From Chrysomallon squamiferum (taxonomy: Eukaryota; Mollusca; Gastropoda; Neomphalida; Peltospiridae), in contig CM022674.1 in assembly GCA_012295275.1 (NCBI GenBank), positions 15,089,453-15,124,452 on the forward strand: a stretch of DNA of 35,000 nucleotides, read 5' to 3'. Below are positions 1 to 13,204 of the stretch, piece after piece. Numbering within the stretch: the stretch's first letter is position 1; every line of letters starts with the position of its first letter. Under the pieces are notes generated by a model that was not told the DNA's origin, ran no database searches, and saw only the letters and a list, made by a program, of their open reading frames with translations. The position numbers and the translations under genes are program-made.

Positions 1-1318
1 TCGATCTTGTAATCTCATTCACCATAAATGACGACACTAAACTTTTTAATTTAAATTCTGTTAATTTGGAAGTAAACACCTGTGTCTTTTCAAAGTTCTT
101 CACGTCTCTGTTGACCTGTTTGGACTCTCAACGATTTTTCTTCTTCTTTCTTTCTCAAGAGAATCTCGAACTACATGCAGCCTCTTTCCCATTGAAAAAA
201 AAAATAAAAAAAATAAAAATAAAAAACCACTAAGAAACATTTCTTCGAACTCCGAGCAGACGTACTTGCTGGTAATTAAAATAATATTACAGCTTTTCAC
301 AGTAATGTCAATCAGTGACCATTCTTTTGGTCATTTTTTTTTTCCCTAGTCCTTTTGACGATTTTTCCCCCCTCTCTCTCTCTCCAGTAAGCTTGTGGAT
401 GGTGGCAACTCATTATGGTTGACAGGTTTTCGTTTCTTTACCATCGTCTTTCTGGCGAGAATCAATGAAAAGCGACAACCCTGAAGATTTGCAGGATTTG
501 CCACATGTCAAACTATTACTTTTTTTCTTTCTTCAGTTTTCTTAAAGGGGCCATCACATCCAAATCAGCGTGTAAAATCTTAACGAAAGCAACGGATTTC
601 AAAATGGCAAGAGATAATCTCTTAATGTCCGTGAAGATGTAAAATAAAATAAATTAAATTGAAGATATAGTTTTTAAAATTTGAACAATTTGTTTTTATA
701 TATATATATATCTAACTCACAAATGTACTATCAAAGTCAAACAGAAAGTACTGAAGATGCAATAAACAGCAAAGTATTTAACGTTTCCGTTTATCAGTTA
801 AGCAAATTAAAACAAATTAAAACATATCGTTGTAAATGTAATCCAAATGTTCTATTAATTTTCAGTGAAAAATCTTTTGTGATATTAATACTTGAATTAT
901 TCACACTTTTTAAAGGAAATTCACAACATTGTAGTGAAGGAAGACAGATGTTAATTTGTTTTTCTTTTATTTATTTTTTATTTACGAAAGGAAGATAAAT
1001 GGATCCATTGTTTTGATTAAGAAAGATCTTCTTACCGGGACTTCGTATTTGGTCACTGTTAAGTTTCTAACTGAAAAAAAATGTTTAGATTCTACTGTAT
1101 AATTTCTCAAATTTGACCGAATTACTAACAAAATTAAAATAATTATGTTTGTTTAACAGTTACGAGAAAAACCCATTCACTCACTTTTGAGAAACTGACA
1201 ATAAGTAAACCAGTCATGGGACATTTATTCATTTATTCATTGATTCATCATGTTTGATTGCTCATTATTTTACTATTCAAGTATTTATTCACATTCACTC
1301 TATCTTTCTTTAAATTTA
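1..1318. other. no gene seen
   Basis: AT-rich sequence with short A or T runs. Open frames here are short and resemble no family I recognise. Confidence 0.6.
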
Positions 1319-1616
1319 CTTCCTTCATTTTTTTTTCTCTTTTTTTTTAATTATTTTTTCTTTGTTGTCTTTTTTATTCTCTTTCTTCTTCTTTCTTTTT
1401 TTCAATTCCTTTCCTTTGTTTTATTTCTACTTTCTTCTTTCAATCTGTGTTCGTCCTCTCTTTCTCTCACCCCCATCTTTCCTTTTCCCTTCTTCTTTTT
1501 TCTTTCTTTCTTTCTTTCTTTATTTATTTGTCTTATTTATTTATTTACATATTTATTTATTTATTTATTTATTTATTATTTTATTATTTTATTATTTTAT
1601 TTTATTTTACTTATAG
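1319..1616. repeat. pyrimidine-rich tract followed by (TTTA)n
   Basis: About 200 bases of almost pure T/C on the + strand end in a TTTC repeat. A run of TTTA and TTTTA units follows at 1525-1610. Overlapping Phe/Leu/Ser/Ile-rich open frames come from this composition and are not genes. Confidence 0.85.
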
Positions 1617-3590
1617 TTTTGTATATAAGCAGCTACGCATGTTATTTAAACATCTACTCCACGCTGCTACATTATCCTGTTTCCCTCTTTCAGTTGTTTC
1701 CTGACCCGCTCCTGCCTGGTAATGAAATGAATGTTCAGTTATTTTTCTTCGCGCTTTAACATGCTAAACCCAGAAGTAAAAAATATCAGCACATTAATCA
1801 ATTTAACTCGCCTTGCCTGACAAGTGAAATAATAAAAAAAAAAAAAATAAAAATAAAAAATAAAAAAAATAAAGAAATGAAATTGACTGACGGGAAAGAA
1901 ATGTCACTTAGTGTGTTTTCAGTTTGAAAAACCAGTGGCAAAGAAGAGAAAAATTATATTAAATTTAAAAAAAATATATATATATAAAAATATGAAGGTT
2001 GGAAATCCTCAATTGACCCGAGTAAGATAATTAAGAAAAGCGTTGAATTTCTTTTTATGTCTTTTAGTAAATACTTTCGTCATTAAAGGATTTGGGATTG
2101 AACTGTATTAAAATTTAAAAGAAGAAGAAGAAAAAGATAAAGAAGAAAATGATCTTATACGTTTTTATGTTAAATAAAGATTTAAATTAAAGAGGTGAGA
2201 AAAAGATAACAAATATTATCATTGCTAATGGGAATCTTTTTTATTATTTTTAAATATATATTTTCCTTTATTTAACTGCTTATTTATATTTTTAAATAAC
2301 TCTATACTTATACAAACGCAACCAAAATATTTTATCACACTATGTATTATGTATTTACATAACGTGTATATATGTATGTCTGTATGTCTGAAAGTATGTA
2401 TGTATATATAAATGTATAATTACAGAATAAATTTACACAACACAGACACACATATCCATAAATGTAAATAAATAGCTACAGATATTTATAGGCACATAAA
2501 TATACACATACATACTGCTTTTTGAAATTACCAAATTTTCAAATCGATGGTCGTTGTGAATGGCAGTCCATGACAAAATTAATATTGGCTTGCTATTAAT
2601 AAACAATTTAACTGATTTAATTTTCTTCAAAGCAAACAACACCTATCGACCGTATTTGAATACTGCTATATAATCTCTCTGTCGATTTTCATTTCAAAAT
2701 ATTAATGCTGAGGAAATTGAAGGGCACATAAATCAGAAAATATAAATATAACCAGAGGCAGATCAGGAGTTGTTTATGGGAGAGGTGTCGAATTAACACA
2801 GTGACCTTAGCGTTAGTGTCCTATAACGCTGTTATTAATAGTTTGCTTATTGTAACGTTCCGTTTCTGGGTGATTTAACAGTGTGAAAAAGTGCTGCGAG
2901 TTTTCACTGAAAGTTTCTGTAAAAAGTTTGGTGAATGTGGAAATAATCGTGTTTTATGGTTTAGCTAGAACGGAATTCAAAGTAAAACGTAGTCAACAAA
3001 CATGTTTGGTATTGTTTGAATCTCAGTATAAGTTAGGATTAAGACTACTTTCCTTTGAATTCATTTATTGCTTCTGTTTTCAGTTATTTTTACCTTTGAT
3101 TATGTACATTATATTATAAACGTATATACATACACACACACACACACACACATATATATATGTGTGTAAAATTATATTTTATAAAACACAAACCTTTGCA
3201 TTTTTCCCATTATCGTATCTTTTTCCTTTTTTTCTTTATTTAATCATTCAGCCATCATATATTTCTTGTTCCTTCGTCATCCACCATTACATCTTTCCCG
3301 CCATTTCTACAGCGCAAAGAACCAGACTGATCGAGTTTAAAGATTACGTCATAATCTAATTTGGTAAATAACCCAATCAATAAAAGCGAGATAAAGCGGT
3401 GTTCACTCAATTTGAACCCATTAGAAATGTCCGCTCGTTATGTTCGGCTGTTTGCTAATGTGATTGGTTCAGACAGTTTTAGCAGCGGACATTAAAAGAA
3501 AGGAAAAGTGAAAACAACCTGAACGATCTTTGTAATCGATACGTTAATAAGGTTTGAAAGAATAAAAATCCCAGAAGAAGAAGAAAAAAT
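1617..3590. other. no gene seen
   Basis: AT-rich intergenic-looking sequence with a TATG-rich patch at 2365-2410 and a short (CA)n-(TA)n run at 3131-3170. No conserved coding signal was recognised. Confidence 0.55.
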
Positions 3591-3617
3591 AAATAAATAA
3601 ATAAATAAATAAATAAA
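3591..3617. repeat. (TAAA)n microsatellite
   Basis: About six AAAT units. A similar run recurs at 3843-3874. Confidence 0.85.
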
Positions 3618-3842
3618 CTTAAAAGTGTAAGAATAAATGAGATTTGCGAAATAAATGAAGACAGCTGTAATAACGATAACAATGGTAACAGCAACAACGA
3701 CAGTGACTACAACTGCTACTGATGCTGTTAGTTTGACTGTTACTGTGCTGTACTACTATTACAGTAACATTAGTGTCAATGATAACGACAGCAACAACGA
3801 AGATGATGATGAAAAGAACATTAACAGAATTAACTAACTGTA

Positions 3843-3873
<31 letters not shown>

Positions 3874-3874
3874 A
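3843..3874. repeat. (TAAA)n microsatellite
   Basis: About eight AAAT units, directly after a trinucleotide-like stretch (3655-3830) rich in AAC, GAC and GAT. Confidence 0.85.
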
Positions 3875-3921
3875 TTCGTATCTTACAGTATGTAACTAAT
3901 ATCCACGTCCACAATAAAACA

Positions 3922-4199
3922 CACTTTGGAGATAGTAATATTTGAGCACTAACTTTAGAAATAGTATCATTTGAGCCATAACTTTAGAAACAGGATCGTT
4001 TGAGCACTAACTTTAGAAATAGTATCATCTGAGCACTAACTTTAGAAATAGTATCATTTGAGCAATATCTTTAGAAATAGTATCATTTGAACACTAACTT
4101 TATAAATAGTATGTTTAGAACACGAACTTTAGAAATAGTATCTTTTGAACAATATCTTTAGAAATAGTATCATTTGAACACTAACTTTAGAAATAGTAA
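3922..4199. repeat. tandem repeat, ~29-bp unit, about 9-10 copies
   Basis: The unit runs actttagaaatagtatca plus tttgagcacta. Copies follow each other at 29-base spacing with scattered substitutions: gagcac becomes gaacac, gagcaa or gagcca. One copy (around 4100-4130) is more diverged. It is a minisatellite, not a coding feature. Confidence 0.9.
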
Positions 4200-4327
4200 A
4201 AATAATGTACGTTTGCACAGATGTGATCGATGATTAAACATAACATTTTCTAGTAACTTTAAAACCTCTCGCGACTGGACTAACGTGACAGGCTGAAATA
4301 AGCGCGCCTAACTGACGTTATTCAATA

Positions 4328-4860
4328 GAAGGCAATGTACGAGAGGCCATAACTGCCATTTGTACGTTAACGTATTTTCTTGTTCAACAGCAAGGCGATG
4401 TACGGAAAACCAAAACTGCCATATTTATATTGACGTATAATCTTGTTCAGTAGCAATCAATGTACTGGAGAACATAACTGCCACCTTTATATTGACGTAT
4501 TTTCTTGTTCAGAAGTAGGAAATGTACGGGAGGCCATAACTGTCATTCTTACACTGATATATATTTTTTCAATAGCAGGCAATCCTCAGGAAGACATAAT
4601 TGTAATATTTACAATGACGTACATTCTTGTTCAGTAGCAGGCAATGTACGGGAGGCCATAACTGCCATTTTAACATTGATGAATGTTGATCAATATCGGC
4701 AAACATGCTGGAAGCCATAACTGCCAATTTCATTTACTTGTTCAGTAGTAATCTATGGAAGACCATAACAGTAATTTTTTACACCGTTGTGTGTCGTTAA
4801 ACGCCCCTAAGGTTACGGAAGGCCATGACTGTCAATTTTACTTTGATGAATGCTGTTGTT
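4328..4860. repeat. tandem repeat, ~62-bp unit, about 9 copies
   Basis: Each unit carries caatgtacgggaggccata followed by actgcca, then an AT-rich spacer, attgacgta and cttgttcagtagca. Copies start near 4331, 4393, 4456, 4518, 4578, 4640, 4698, 4750 and 4811. The last four are shortened or more diverged. Several exact copies of TGACGTA fall at 4431, 4493 and 4615. Overlapping short open frames across the array only repeat its period. Confidence 0.9.
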
Positions 4861-5027
4861 TTATTGACAAAATTGTGCTCATCCGTGCTCGTCTCGTTTC
4901 TATGTGTGTTGACCTTTCACAAATAAAACTGTTTGAATTATGTGTACACATGAAGTAATATTAACTTATTTCAAATATTTTACATTTTTTTTCTCATCCC
5001 TGTTTTGTTTTGCGTGCTTCAACGATT

Positions 5028-5070
<43 letters not shown>

Positions 5071-5095
5071 TTTGTTTGTTTATTTATTTATTTAT

Positions 5096-5142
<47 letters not shown>

Positions 5143-5157
5143 CATTATTATTATAAT
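5028..5157. repeat. (TTTA)n then (TTA)n microsatellite
   Basis: About 70 bases of TTTA units lead into about 50 bases of TTA units. Confidence 0.9.
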
Positions 5158-5159
5158 TA

Positions 5160-6165
5160 TGAAACCTAATACGTAATTTTTTTTCTAGTTATATATATTT
5201 ACTAAAATACTCTCTTTTTTGCTTCGACGATCATATTTGTTTGGATGTAAGAACAACTGAAACATTTTATATTATGTCTAATGAAATTAAAACGGTGAAT
5301 TAAAGCTATTGATGCTTAGTAACCATAGATACACTAAAGAAAAGATGGATTGAAATAGAGAAGGGTTGAATATAATCTCATCTCATAATCTAATACACAA
5401 ACAACTAACAGCCTGATCATCGCAGGATATCTACATCTTCAACACCATCATCATCAACGACAACATCACCAACACAACAACAACAACGGATTACACGACG
5501 TCATATAAAGACCTCCGGCGGATGGAAAGATGGATAGACTGACGTACTGACGGATGAGAAGACGCTCAGAAAGCTGAACAACAATAAATAAATTAAAGAT
5601 ATCATATACGAAGGTTCTGGAACTTGAAAAATACTGTAACTCTTGGAGGTTACAAAACACGACTGTAACACAACCATTCACTGTCATTTTATGGTTTAAT
5701 AACTTGTTTCGGTTTCTTTTTATTGCAGGATCCTGCTCGTAAATTCAACAGAATTAATTTACAGAAGTGTCCAAAGCAACATTAACGATGAAAATTTACG
5801 AGAGTTCATTTTATGTTCAACATGGTTAGAGAAATGTCGGACTTTGCTTTAGTGTTATTAGCTTAGTACAGAGACATTCTTTGTCTGGTTAATATCTTTT
5901 CACTTATCTAAAGAAATAAATGAATGAACAAATAAAATTATAGATAAGTAAAATATTCTTAAAAAATGTAAAACAAAAAAAACCCCAAAAAACAAAAACA
6001 ACAAAAAAGTAAATTATTGGAAAGTTATGAATAAATAAAGACGCAAAGAAGTGAGCAGATAAATAAATAACAAACAATAAATAAATAAATCAGAAACAAA
6101 GAAAAAACAAATAAATTCATGATTTTGTAACAAATAAGTAATAGATAAATATATAGATAGATAAT
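5160..6165. other. no gene seen
   Basis: AT-rich sequence. A small stretch at 5498-5530 has GACGTCATATAAAG, resembling a CRE next to a TATA box, but nothing downstream supports a gene. Confidence 0.5.
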
Positions 6166-6169
6166 GAAA

Positions 6170-6305
6170 TTCAATAATAAAAATAATAATGATGAAGATA
6201 ATAATTGTAATAATAATAATAATAATAATAACAACAACAACAACAACAACAATAATAATAATAATGAATGAATGAATGAATAAATAAACAAATAAATAAA
6301 TAAAC
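6170..6305. repeat. AAT/AAC trinucleotide and AATG repeats
   Basis: Interrupted runs of AAT, then AAC, then AAT, then GAAT, ending in AAAT units. Confidence 0.85.
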
Positions 6306-6389
6306 AAGAACGCTAATGCAAGTTCACAATTTACATTACGGAAATTGCCGATTATTAACGATTGCATGAGGTTCATGGCAGTGTAAACA

Positions 6390-6414
6390 TGACGTCAATA
6401 ATTGACTTACGTCA
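6390..6414. promoter_or_regulatory. pair of CRE-like sites
   Basis: TGACGTCA (6390-6397) and TTACGTCA (6407-6414) are separated by 9 bases. Both match the CREB/ATF binding consensus. A donor-like GTAAGC follows at 6488. No gene on either side can be tied to it. Confidence 0.3.
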
Positions 6415-6779
6415 TTCACAAGTAAAAGTGCAGTGACGGCGATCAAAGAAAATGAATTCACCTTTGGAAAATACGAAATGTTGCTAGGTAAGCATTTAAT
6501 TTCTTATTATTTGAATGAAATGAAATATAATATTAGGAAATCAAAATAATGTCATGAAGTATGACTCTATTGATGATACCAAGAACGTTTCATAGGCAAA
6601 TGCACTAAATTTTATACTCAAAATACATAAATTGAGTATCAAGACTCAAGGACACGTGTATGGATGGATGCTTGTGTGTTTATATGAAGAGAGAGACATA
6701 TAGACAGCTTGAACAGGCATAGATATATGTACACAAAAACAGAGACGGATAGATAATCAGACAGACAGACAGTTTGACA

Positions 6780-7320
6780 AGCGATGTCAAAACCAATCTT
6801 CGCAAACAGACAGCAATTATTAAATTAATGCAAACCAACGGTCAAAGCATCGCAACAACGGGACGATATTCCGTAACGATTATTTCTTCGCGAACCTCTC
6901 TCTTCTATCGAAATTCTAAAACAGCCATTTAATTTCTCCGGTCATATAACCGTTTTAATAGCACAGTAAAGGACAATTCGTATTCATCTCCTGTTTTATT
7001 CCGAACCAAATGATGTCATCCAACGCAAATAATCTTCGCTGCTCATATCGGGCCGGGGTCAAAGGTTAAAAACCAATCTTCATTCCCGAGCGCGATCGAT
7101 AGCAATATAAACCGGCGATGTAGCGAAGTGCCACGCGCAAAATGAAACTTTAGATACAGCTTCCTGCGTCAGACGTTCAGGCGACTGAGCGACACTTTTC
7201 TCTGCGCCGTTTGTTGACTCTGAGAACAAGTTTTCATGATCAACTACAAAAAGAGTTTCCTGTTAGGCGCAGGCTGCAGCCACAGATAGAGCTCGTAGCT
7301 GGGTTAGGAGGATAAAGCTG
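6780..7320. promoter_or_regulatory. candidate regulatory region or promoter, CpG-containing
   Basis: This block is non-repetitive and richer in CG dinucleotides than its surroundings (for example around 7080-7200). It contains GGGTCAAAGGTTA (7056-7068), a DR1-type nuclear-receptor site of the HNF4/RXR/COUP-TF kind. It also has a TATA-like atataaacc (7105-7113), with CG-rich sequence about 30 bases on. The phrase aaaccaatctt occurs twice (6790 and 7069). No open frame of note follows, so an enhancer or a non-coding first exon are both possible. Confidence 0.3.
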
Positions 7321-7435
7321 CGTTCATAGAAAATGATTTGAAGTAACAGATTTTCATTGATGTTATTATTGTTAATATACGAACAGCAAATTAACAAGAA
7401 AAACAACAGCAACTAATATTACTAATGCTCTACAA

Positions 7436-7590
7436 CTGTACTACTACTACTACTACTACTACTACTGCTACTATTACGACTACAATACTTAATTTAATAC
7501 TACTACTATTCATTATGTTACTACTACTACTACTACTTTTATTCTACTGCTGTGCTGCTGCTACTATTACTGCTACTACTGTTTATTATT
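7436..7590. repeat. (CTA)n-rich trinucleotide repeats
   Basis: Two clusters of CTA units with CTG and TTA variants. Confidence 0.8.
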
Positions 7591-7599
7591 ATATATTAA

Positions 7600-8388
7600 T
7601 AATCGAAAATGATATTAGTAAGTTTCAGATTAAAACGTACATCAAACTATCTAGAGAATTCTGTTCTTGCTAAAATGCATTATAATATGAAAAGATCGTT
7701 ATTACAAAATATTCCACATAAACGGACCTTTAAATAACATAACGATCACATATGAAGCGAAACCTCGAAAAATTAGATAGCAGTGAATCTCATATGACTA
7801 AGTGGATTGAAAACAACTGAAAAATGAGAATCATGTCTGTTTAATTAAGCAAAGGATTATATGACAGCGATATTGATAAACAATGTTACAGCATAAATCA
7901 ATTGTCATTTATACAGAGAGAGACAGTCATATTATATAAATCTTTAACGACATGTCGGCATTTTTCTATAACCATGATTATAATATGGATTAATGACGCT
8001 TGAATGAAAAATACTGAAATGAATTAAAATATAACGGTCTCTATAATTTCACTATTAATTGGTTAAGATATTAAACATACATTTTCAAATATGAATCATA
8101 CGAAATTGAATATTCTGCGAGATTTGAAACTCACAGTGGACTCATACATACTATTCGTTCTCTTAACAGCAAGTGATATATATATATATATCAGCCTACC
8201 CATAGAAAGGAAAGTTTGTACCATGGCGTCTGATACAAACCCTTTAAACAAACAGCCTGATAACATAGATACAGACGTTCCGATAAGAAATATATATTTA
8301 GCGGACATCTGGTTAGATAGTAATTTAATATTATACGTCGATTCAAATCCTCTGAGGTTAAAGATAGTCAATAAAACATCGGGATGAT
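7600..8388. other. no recognisable gene
   Basis: AT-rich sequence. A 98-codon open frame at 8091-8387 (+ strand) has mixed composition but no family resemblance and no splice or promoter support. I treat it as chance. Confidence 0.5.
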
Positions 8389-8552
8389 TAGTATTACTAC
8401 TACTAACGATGACGATGACGATGATGATGATAATGATGATGGTTATAATAATACTAACAATAAGAACAACAGCAGTTATGTAAAACAAACCAAAAAACCA
8501 AAAAAAACGAATGACGATATCCAAAAAAAAAAAAAAAAAGAAGATAAAAAGC

Positions 8553-8597
<45 letters not shown>

Positions 8598-8890
8598 AAT
8601 AAATAAATAAAAAAATAATAAAATAAATAAATAAATAAATAATAAATAATAAAAAAAAGAGCGGACATGGGCATTAAGAACAACAATAAAAAAAAGCAAA
8701 CAAAAACAACAACATGAATGCTACTACTACAACTGTTAGTAATAACAGTACTGCTATTTTAAAGATAATAATGGTGATGGTTATAATGATAACAAAGGGA
8801 ACAACGGCAGTAATAAGGTCAACAAACAAAGAAAAAGAAAGCCATTAAGAATAACAACAGCAACAACAACAACAACAACAACAACAACAG
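8389..8890. repeat. cluster of microsatellites (GAT, AAT, TAAA, CAA)
   Basis: GATGAC-type units at 8405-8440 are followed by an A run (8523-8539), AAT (8554-8590), AAAT (8590-8650) and a CAA run at 8857-8888. Confidence 0.85.
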
Positions 8891-10020
8891 CTGAGACAGC
8901 TTCTAATAATTACTGAAGAATGGTTTAATAAAGCCAGTCAGTTAGAGGCAAATGTTATCGTTTTTCTCTCCTGGGGGACTATAAAACATTTTTCTTGCAG
9001 GTTTTAAATACATTTTCTAAAGCGATGGAAAAAATGCAAAGCGATATTAAACACCCAAGGGAAAAAATTCAGGACAGGAATGAAACTTGCAGGTTTTCAG
9101 CTCATCAATTTACGTCCCAAGGGAGAAATATATTTCCCGTTTTTTGTCGTCTTTTAATAAGTAATTGTTCAAGAAAAAAACTAAAATAGCGTCAGAATTA
9201 CGAAGCCTCTGCCTTAAATTTTAATATAGCTAATTAAGAGTTACGTGTTGTATACTGATCAACACAAGATAATGAAGATTTAAATAACAGTGACAAGTAA
9301 AGAATGTAAATGTTCTTTTAAAAGAATTTATGGCTTAATTTTTCTCTAGCTTGTGCACCTGTCAAAACGTGTAAAATAATACATTGCCTGATTAAATACC
9401 TTACAAAAATATAAATCTGTAAATTCATTACTTAAATTCTCCTGTGTAAAATGCAATCACAAAGTTATTACTATTCATGTATATTTTGATTTTTGTTAAG
9501 CTCTGACTTTGTCTATCAGGTTAGTAAATTTATAAATACTTATTCAAAAACTCCACGGAACAGTAGCGCAAACATGCGATCTAAATCTGGCCGCCGATGC
9601 TGAATAATTCGCTGATATCTATATCAGTTTGCTGAGAGTTCTTTGATTTGTGTTGTACTGATCACGTGACGCATTATCTTTTCGTATATTGTTTAGTAAC
9701 AATATTCTTCAAACAGGAAATTACCATGTTTAAATTATAAAGTGCGTGATTATTCCATATTAGCGTCGAACCAGTGCAGAAGATGCAATTTACGCTTTTG
9801 TCTATAAATAAATATATTAGGAACAGATTATTTATTCGTATTAATGACTTTTTTTTTTAAATATAAAAACAGATAAATACGAGCGATAAAATATGTAAAT
9901 TGTTTGCTACTCATTTTAGATATATAACATTTAAAAAAAAAAAAAAGAAGATAAATGGACAAGCAGAAAGACAATAATAACTTTATATATCTAAAATCAG
10001 AGAGAGACTGAGACACACAC
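8891..10020. other. no gene seen
   Basis: Mostly unique AT-rich sequence. Nothing coding or regulatory can be supported. Confidence 0.55.
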
Positions 10021-10023
10021 ACT

Positions 10024-10124
<101 letters not shown>

Positions 10125-10234
10125 AAGAGAAATAATAATGTTATATTGATATAGACATAGAGAAAGACGGACAAACATACTGAGATAGAAAGACAGACAG
10201 ATATCCAGACAGACAGGCACACAGACAGAGAAAC

Positions 10235-11060
10235 ATTAACAAATATGTACGCAATAAATTCTGCTGACGTCGAGAATCTGAGCAACTCACGTAATAAAAA
10301 CAGACAGACGACAAATCAAGCTAATCAGAATTTATCGCCAACATTTCACGTCAAATTACCGATATAAACGTGTACCACGTATAACCAATGTAACGCCACG
10401 GAAAACTCGTGCCTAGCTTTGCCTGCCAGCCATACTTGCTAAACGTTGCAATATATTCGACTGGGGAAAATTGATTTGCTCGCCAGTTGTTTGCCGTATA
10501 AGTAGAAAGCGTAACACAGATCGTTACCGGTGGTTTCCGTTTCGAGCAGAGAGTGAAAGAAGCGAACGTTCGGACTCGTTTTCCGGACATCTAGAGCGCT
10601 GTAAATGGGCAAAATGCTAATGTAATTTTAGAAATGGTTGAAACTCGTTCTTTCGAGAGCAATATCCTACCTTTAATTGCCGTAGTGGCCGCTTTAGGGA
10701 CAGTTTGCAGAGCTGACTGGAAATGACCAGTGGAACACTCATTGTGTTCGTGACATGAATTATTCATAACTTTCACAATAAGGTTTTAATTTCAGCTTGC
10801 CAAGTGTTAAACGTATTATTTCGCTCGATGCTTAATAAGGAATTGTAGACATTTTTTTTTGTTGTATCCTTTCTATTTTGGTTTTGATGAATGTCCGTCC
10901 ATTAGTAATTACTTTTTTTTTTTTCTTTTTTTGTCATAGCCTTGTTGTGATTGACGTATTGCTAATTTGTCTTGGACAAAACTCTACAGAAATCAGAAAT
11001 AATGTCCACCGTAAGCTAATTTAAACAGTTCTTTGATAAAAGCTTTCTAAAAGTTGCTAA
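10235..11060. other. unique sequence, no gene recognised
   Basis: The part at 10340-10640 is less AT-rich than its neighbours and contains several CG dinucleotides. An open frame of 79 codons on the minus strand (10351-10590) has no recognisable motif. It could be a regulatory element or an unrecognised exon. Confidence 0.4.
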
Positions 11061-11064
11061 AGCG

Positions 11065-11085
11065 GAGAGAGAGAGAGAGAGAGAC

Positions 11086-11179
<94 letters not shown>
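11065..11179. repeat. (GA)n microsatellite
   Basis: A run of about 115 bases, interrupted near its start by GACAGAGATA. Confidence 0.97.
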
Positions 11180-11959
<780 letters not shown>

Positions 11960-11989
11960 TCCCTCTTCGTGTTCTCGCTCGCTCTCTCT

Positions 11990-12725
11990 CTCTCTGGATT
12001 TGTGTAACAGTATATCTGTACATTTCTCTCTTTTCACTCATTTAGAACATTATTATAGTCATTCTCAATGATATTGGTAGAAATATTATTTTCACAACAT
12101 AAACTTGCTAGATGTGTTATTACGTCACGATTGTTGTTTTACGTATCATTTGATAATGATTATAATTACCGTAATTATTTGTATTTATCTTTATCACAAT
12201 CACAATAATCTTGATGATAATAATACTGTTAGCCTTCTTCATCATATTCATCGCAATAATGCACTCGTTCTTGCTGTTGTAGTTGTTGTCGTTACTGTTG
12301 TTCATTGCAGTAATCGTTGTTGGTTGTGATGATTACGATCGCATTGCTTGCTGTTCTTGTTATTTCTAATAGTGTTCTTATCATCGTCGTAGTAGTTGTT
12401 AATGATGATATTCATCTTATCGTTGCTATTCTCGGTCTTGTTATTGTTTCCAAACAATCGAGTCCCCTGCATCGTACGTAATTGTCAGTACTGTAATGTA
12501 TTCTAGCTGCAGATGAACCTGGGAGACCAGTGTGTTCCCGGCTGAGAAGAATTTATAATGATTTTATTACTTTCGTGTTTGTAGTCTATCAAGGGTTAAG
12601 CACGCTGTCATGACTCTGCAGACGAAACAGACCAAATTGCGTGGGCTACATTAACCAGATTGTATGATACAAAACAAGAATATCTGAAGGTTATTCAAAT
12701 CCATTTATTAGCAAGATGAACTTCG

Positions 12726-12728
<3 letters not shown>
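11990..12728. other. no gene seen; GTT/ATT-rich then unique
   Basis: Degenerate trinucleotides (GTT, GAT, ATT) at 12120-12450, then unique sequence. Confidence 0.5.

Positions 12729-12814
<86 letters not shown>
12729..12814. repeat. (CT)n microsatellite
   Basis: A CT run of about 86 bases, followed by CTAT units and a long T run at 12933-12950. Confidence 0.97.
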
Positions 12815-12816
<2 letters not shown>

Positions 12817-13204
12817 CTCACTATCTATCTATCTATCTCTGTCTCTCCCTTTTTCTCTCTATATGCGGCTTTGTGTATATATTTAATTTTATTTCTGAAT
12901 GGGTTGCACATTAATATAAATATCTGTCTCTCTTTTTTTTTTTTTTTTTTTCTTTTTATTTCTTTCACATTGTTTCTTTGTCTCCTTGCCAGTTCCTCCT
13001 TTCCGCTGTACTCTCAGAATCACAACACTTACACCCAGTTATCTCCCTGTTCTACCTCTCTTGTAACTCCGACTAACTCTTCTTCATACCGCGCCTCTTT
13101 ATCCAGATTTAGTCTGACAAGGTCAGGACTCTAAGAACTGTAAAGATTGATTTGCTTCCTTGCTGAATACATCTCTGCTTTATTACCGCTGCTGAAAGAG
13201 TGTT

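Noticed and set aside
1250-1759. Long Phe/Leu/Ser-rich open frame
   Set aside because: Encoded by a T/C-rich tract and TTTA repeats; other frames are open too. Composition artefact.
4443-4958. Short overlapping open frames with repeated CNxGxHNC-like peptides
   Set aside because: They follow the 62-base DNA repeat and run in several frames; no start, splice or family support.
8091-8387. 98-codon open frame with mixed composition
   Set aside because: No recognisable domain, no splice or promoter evidence; an open frame this long can occur by chance.
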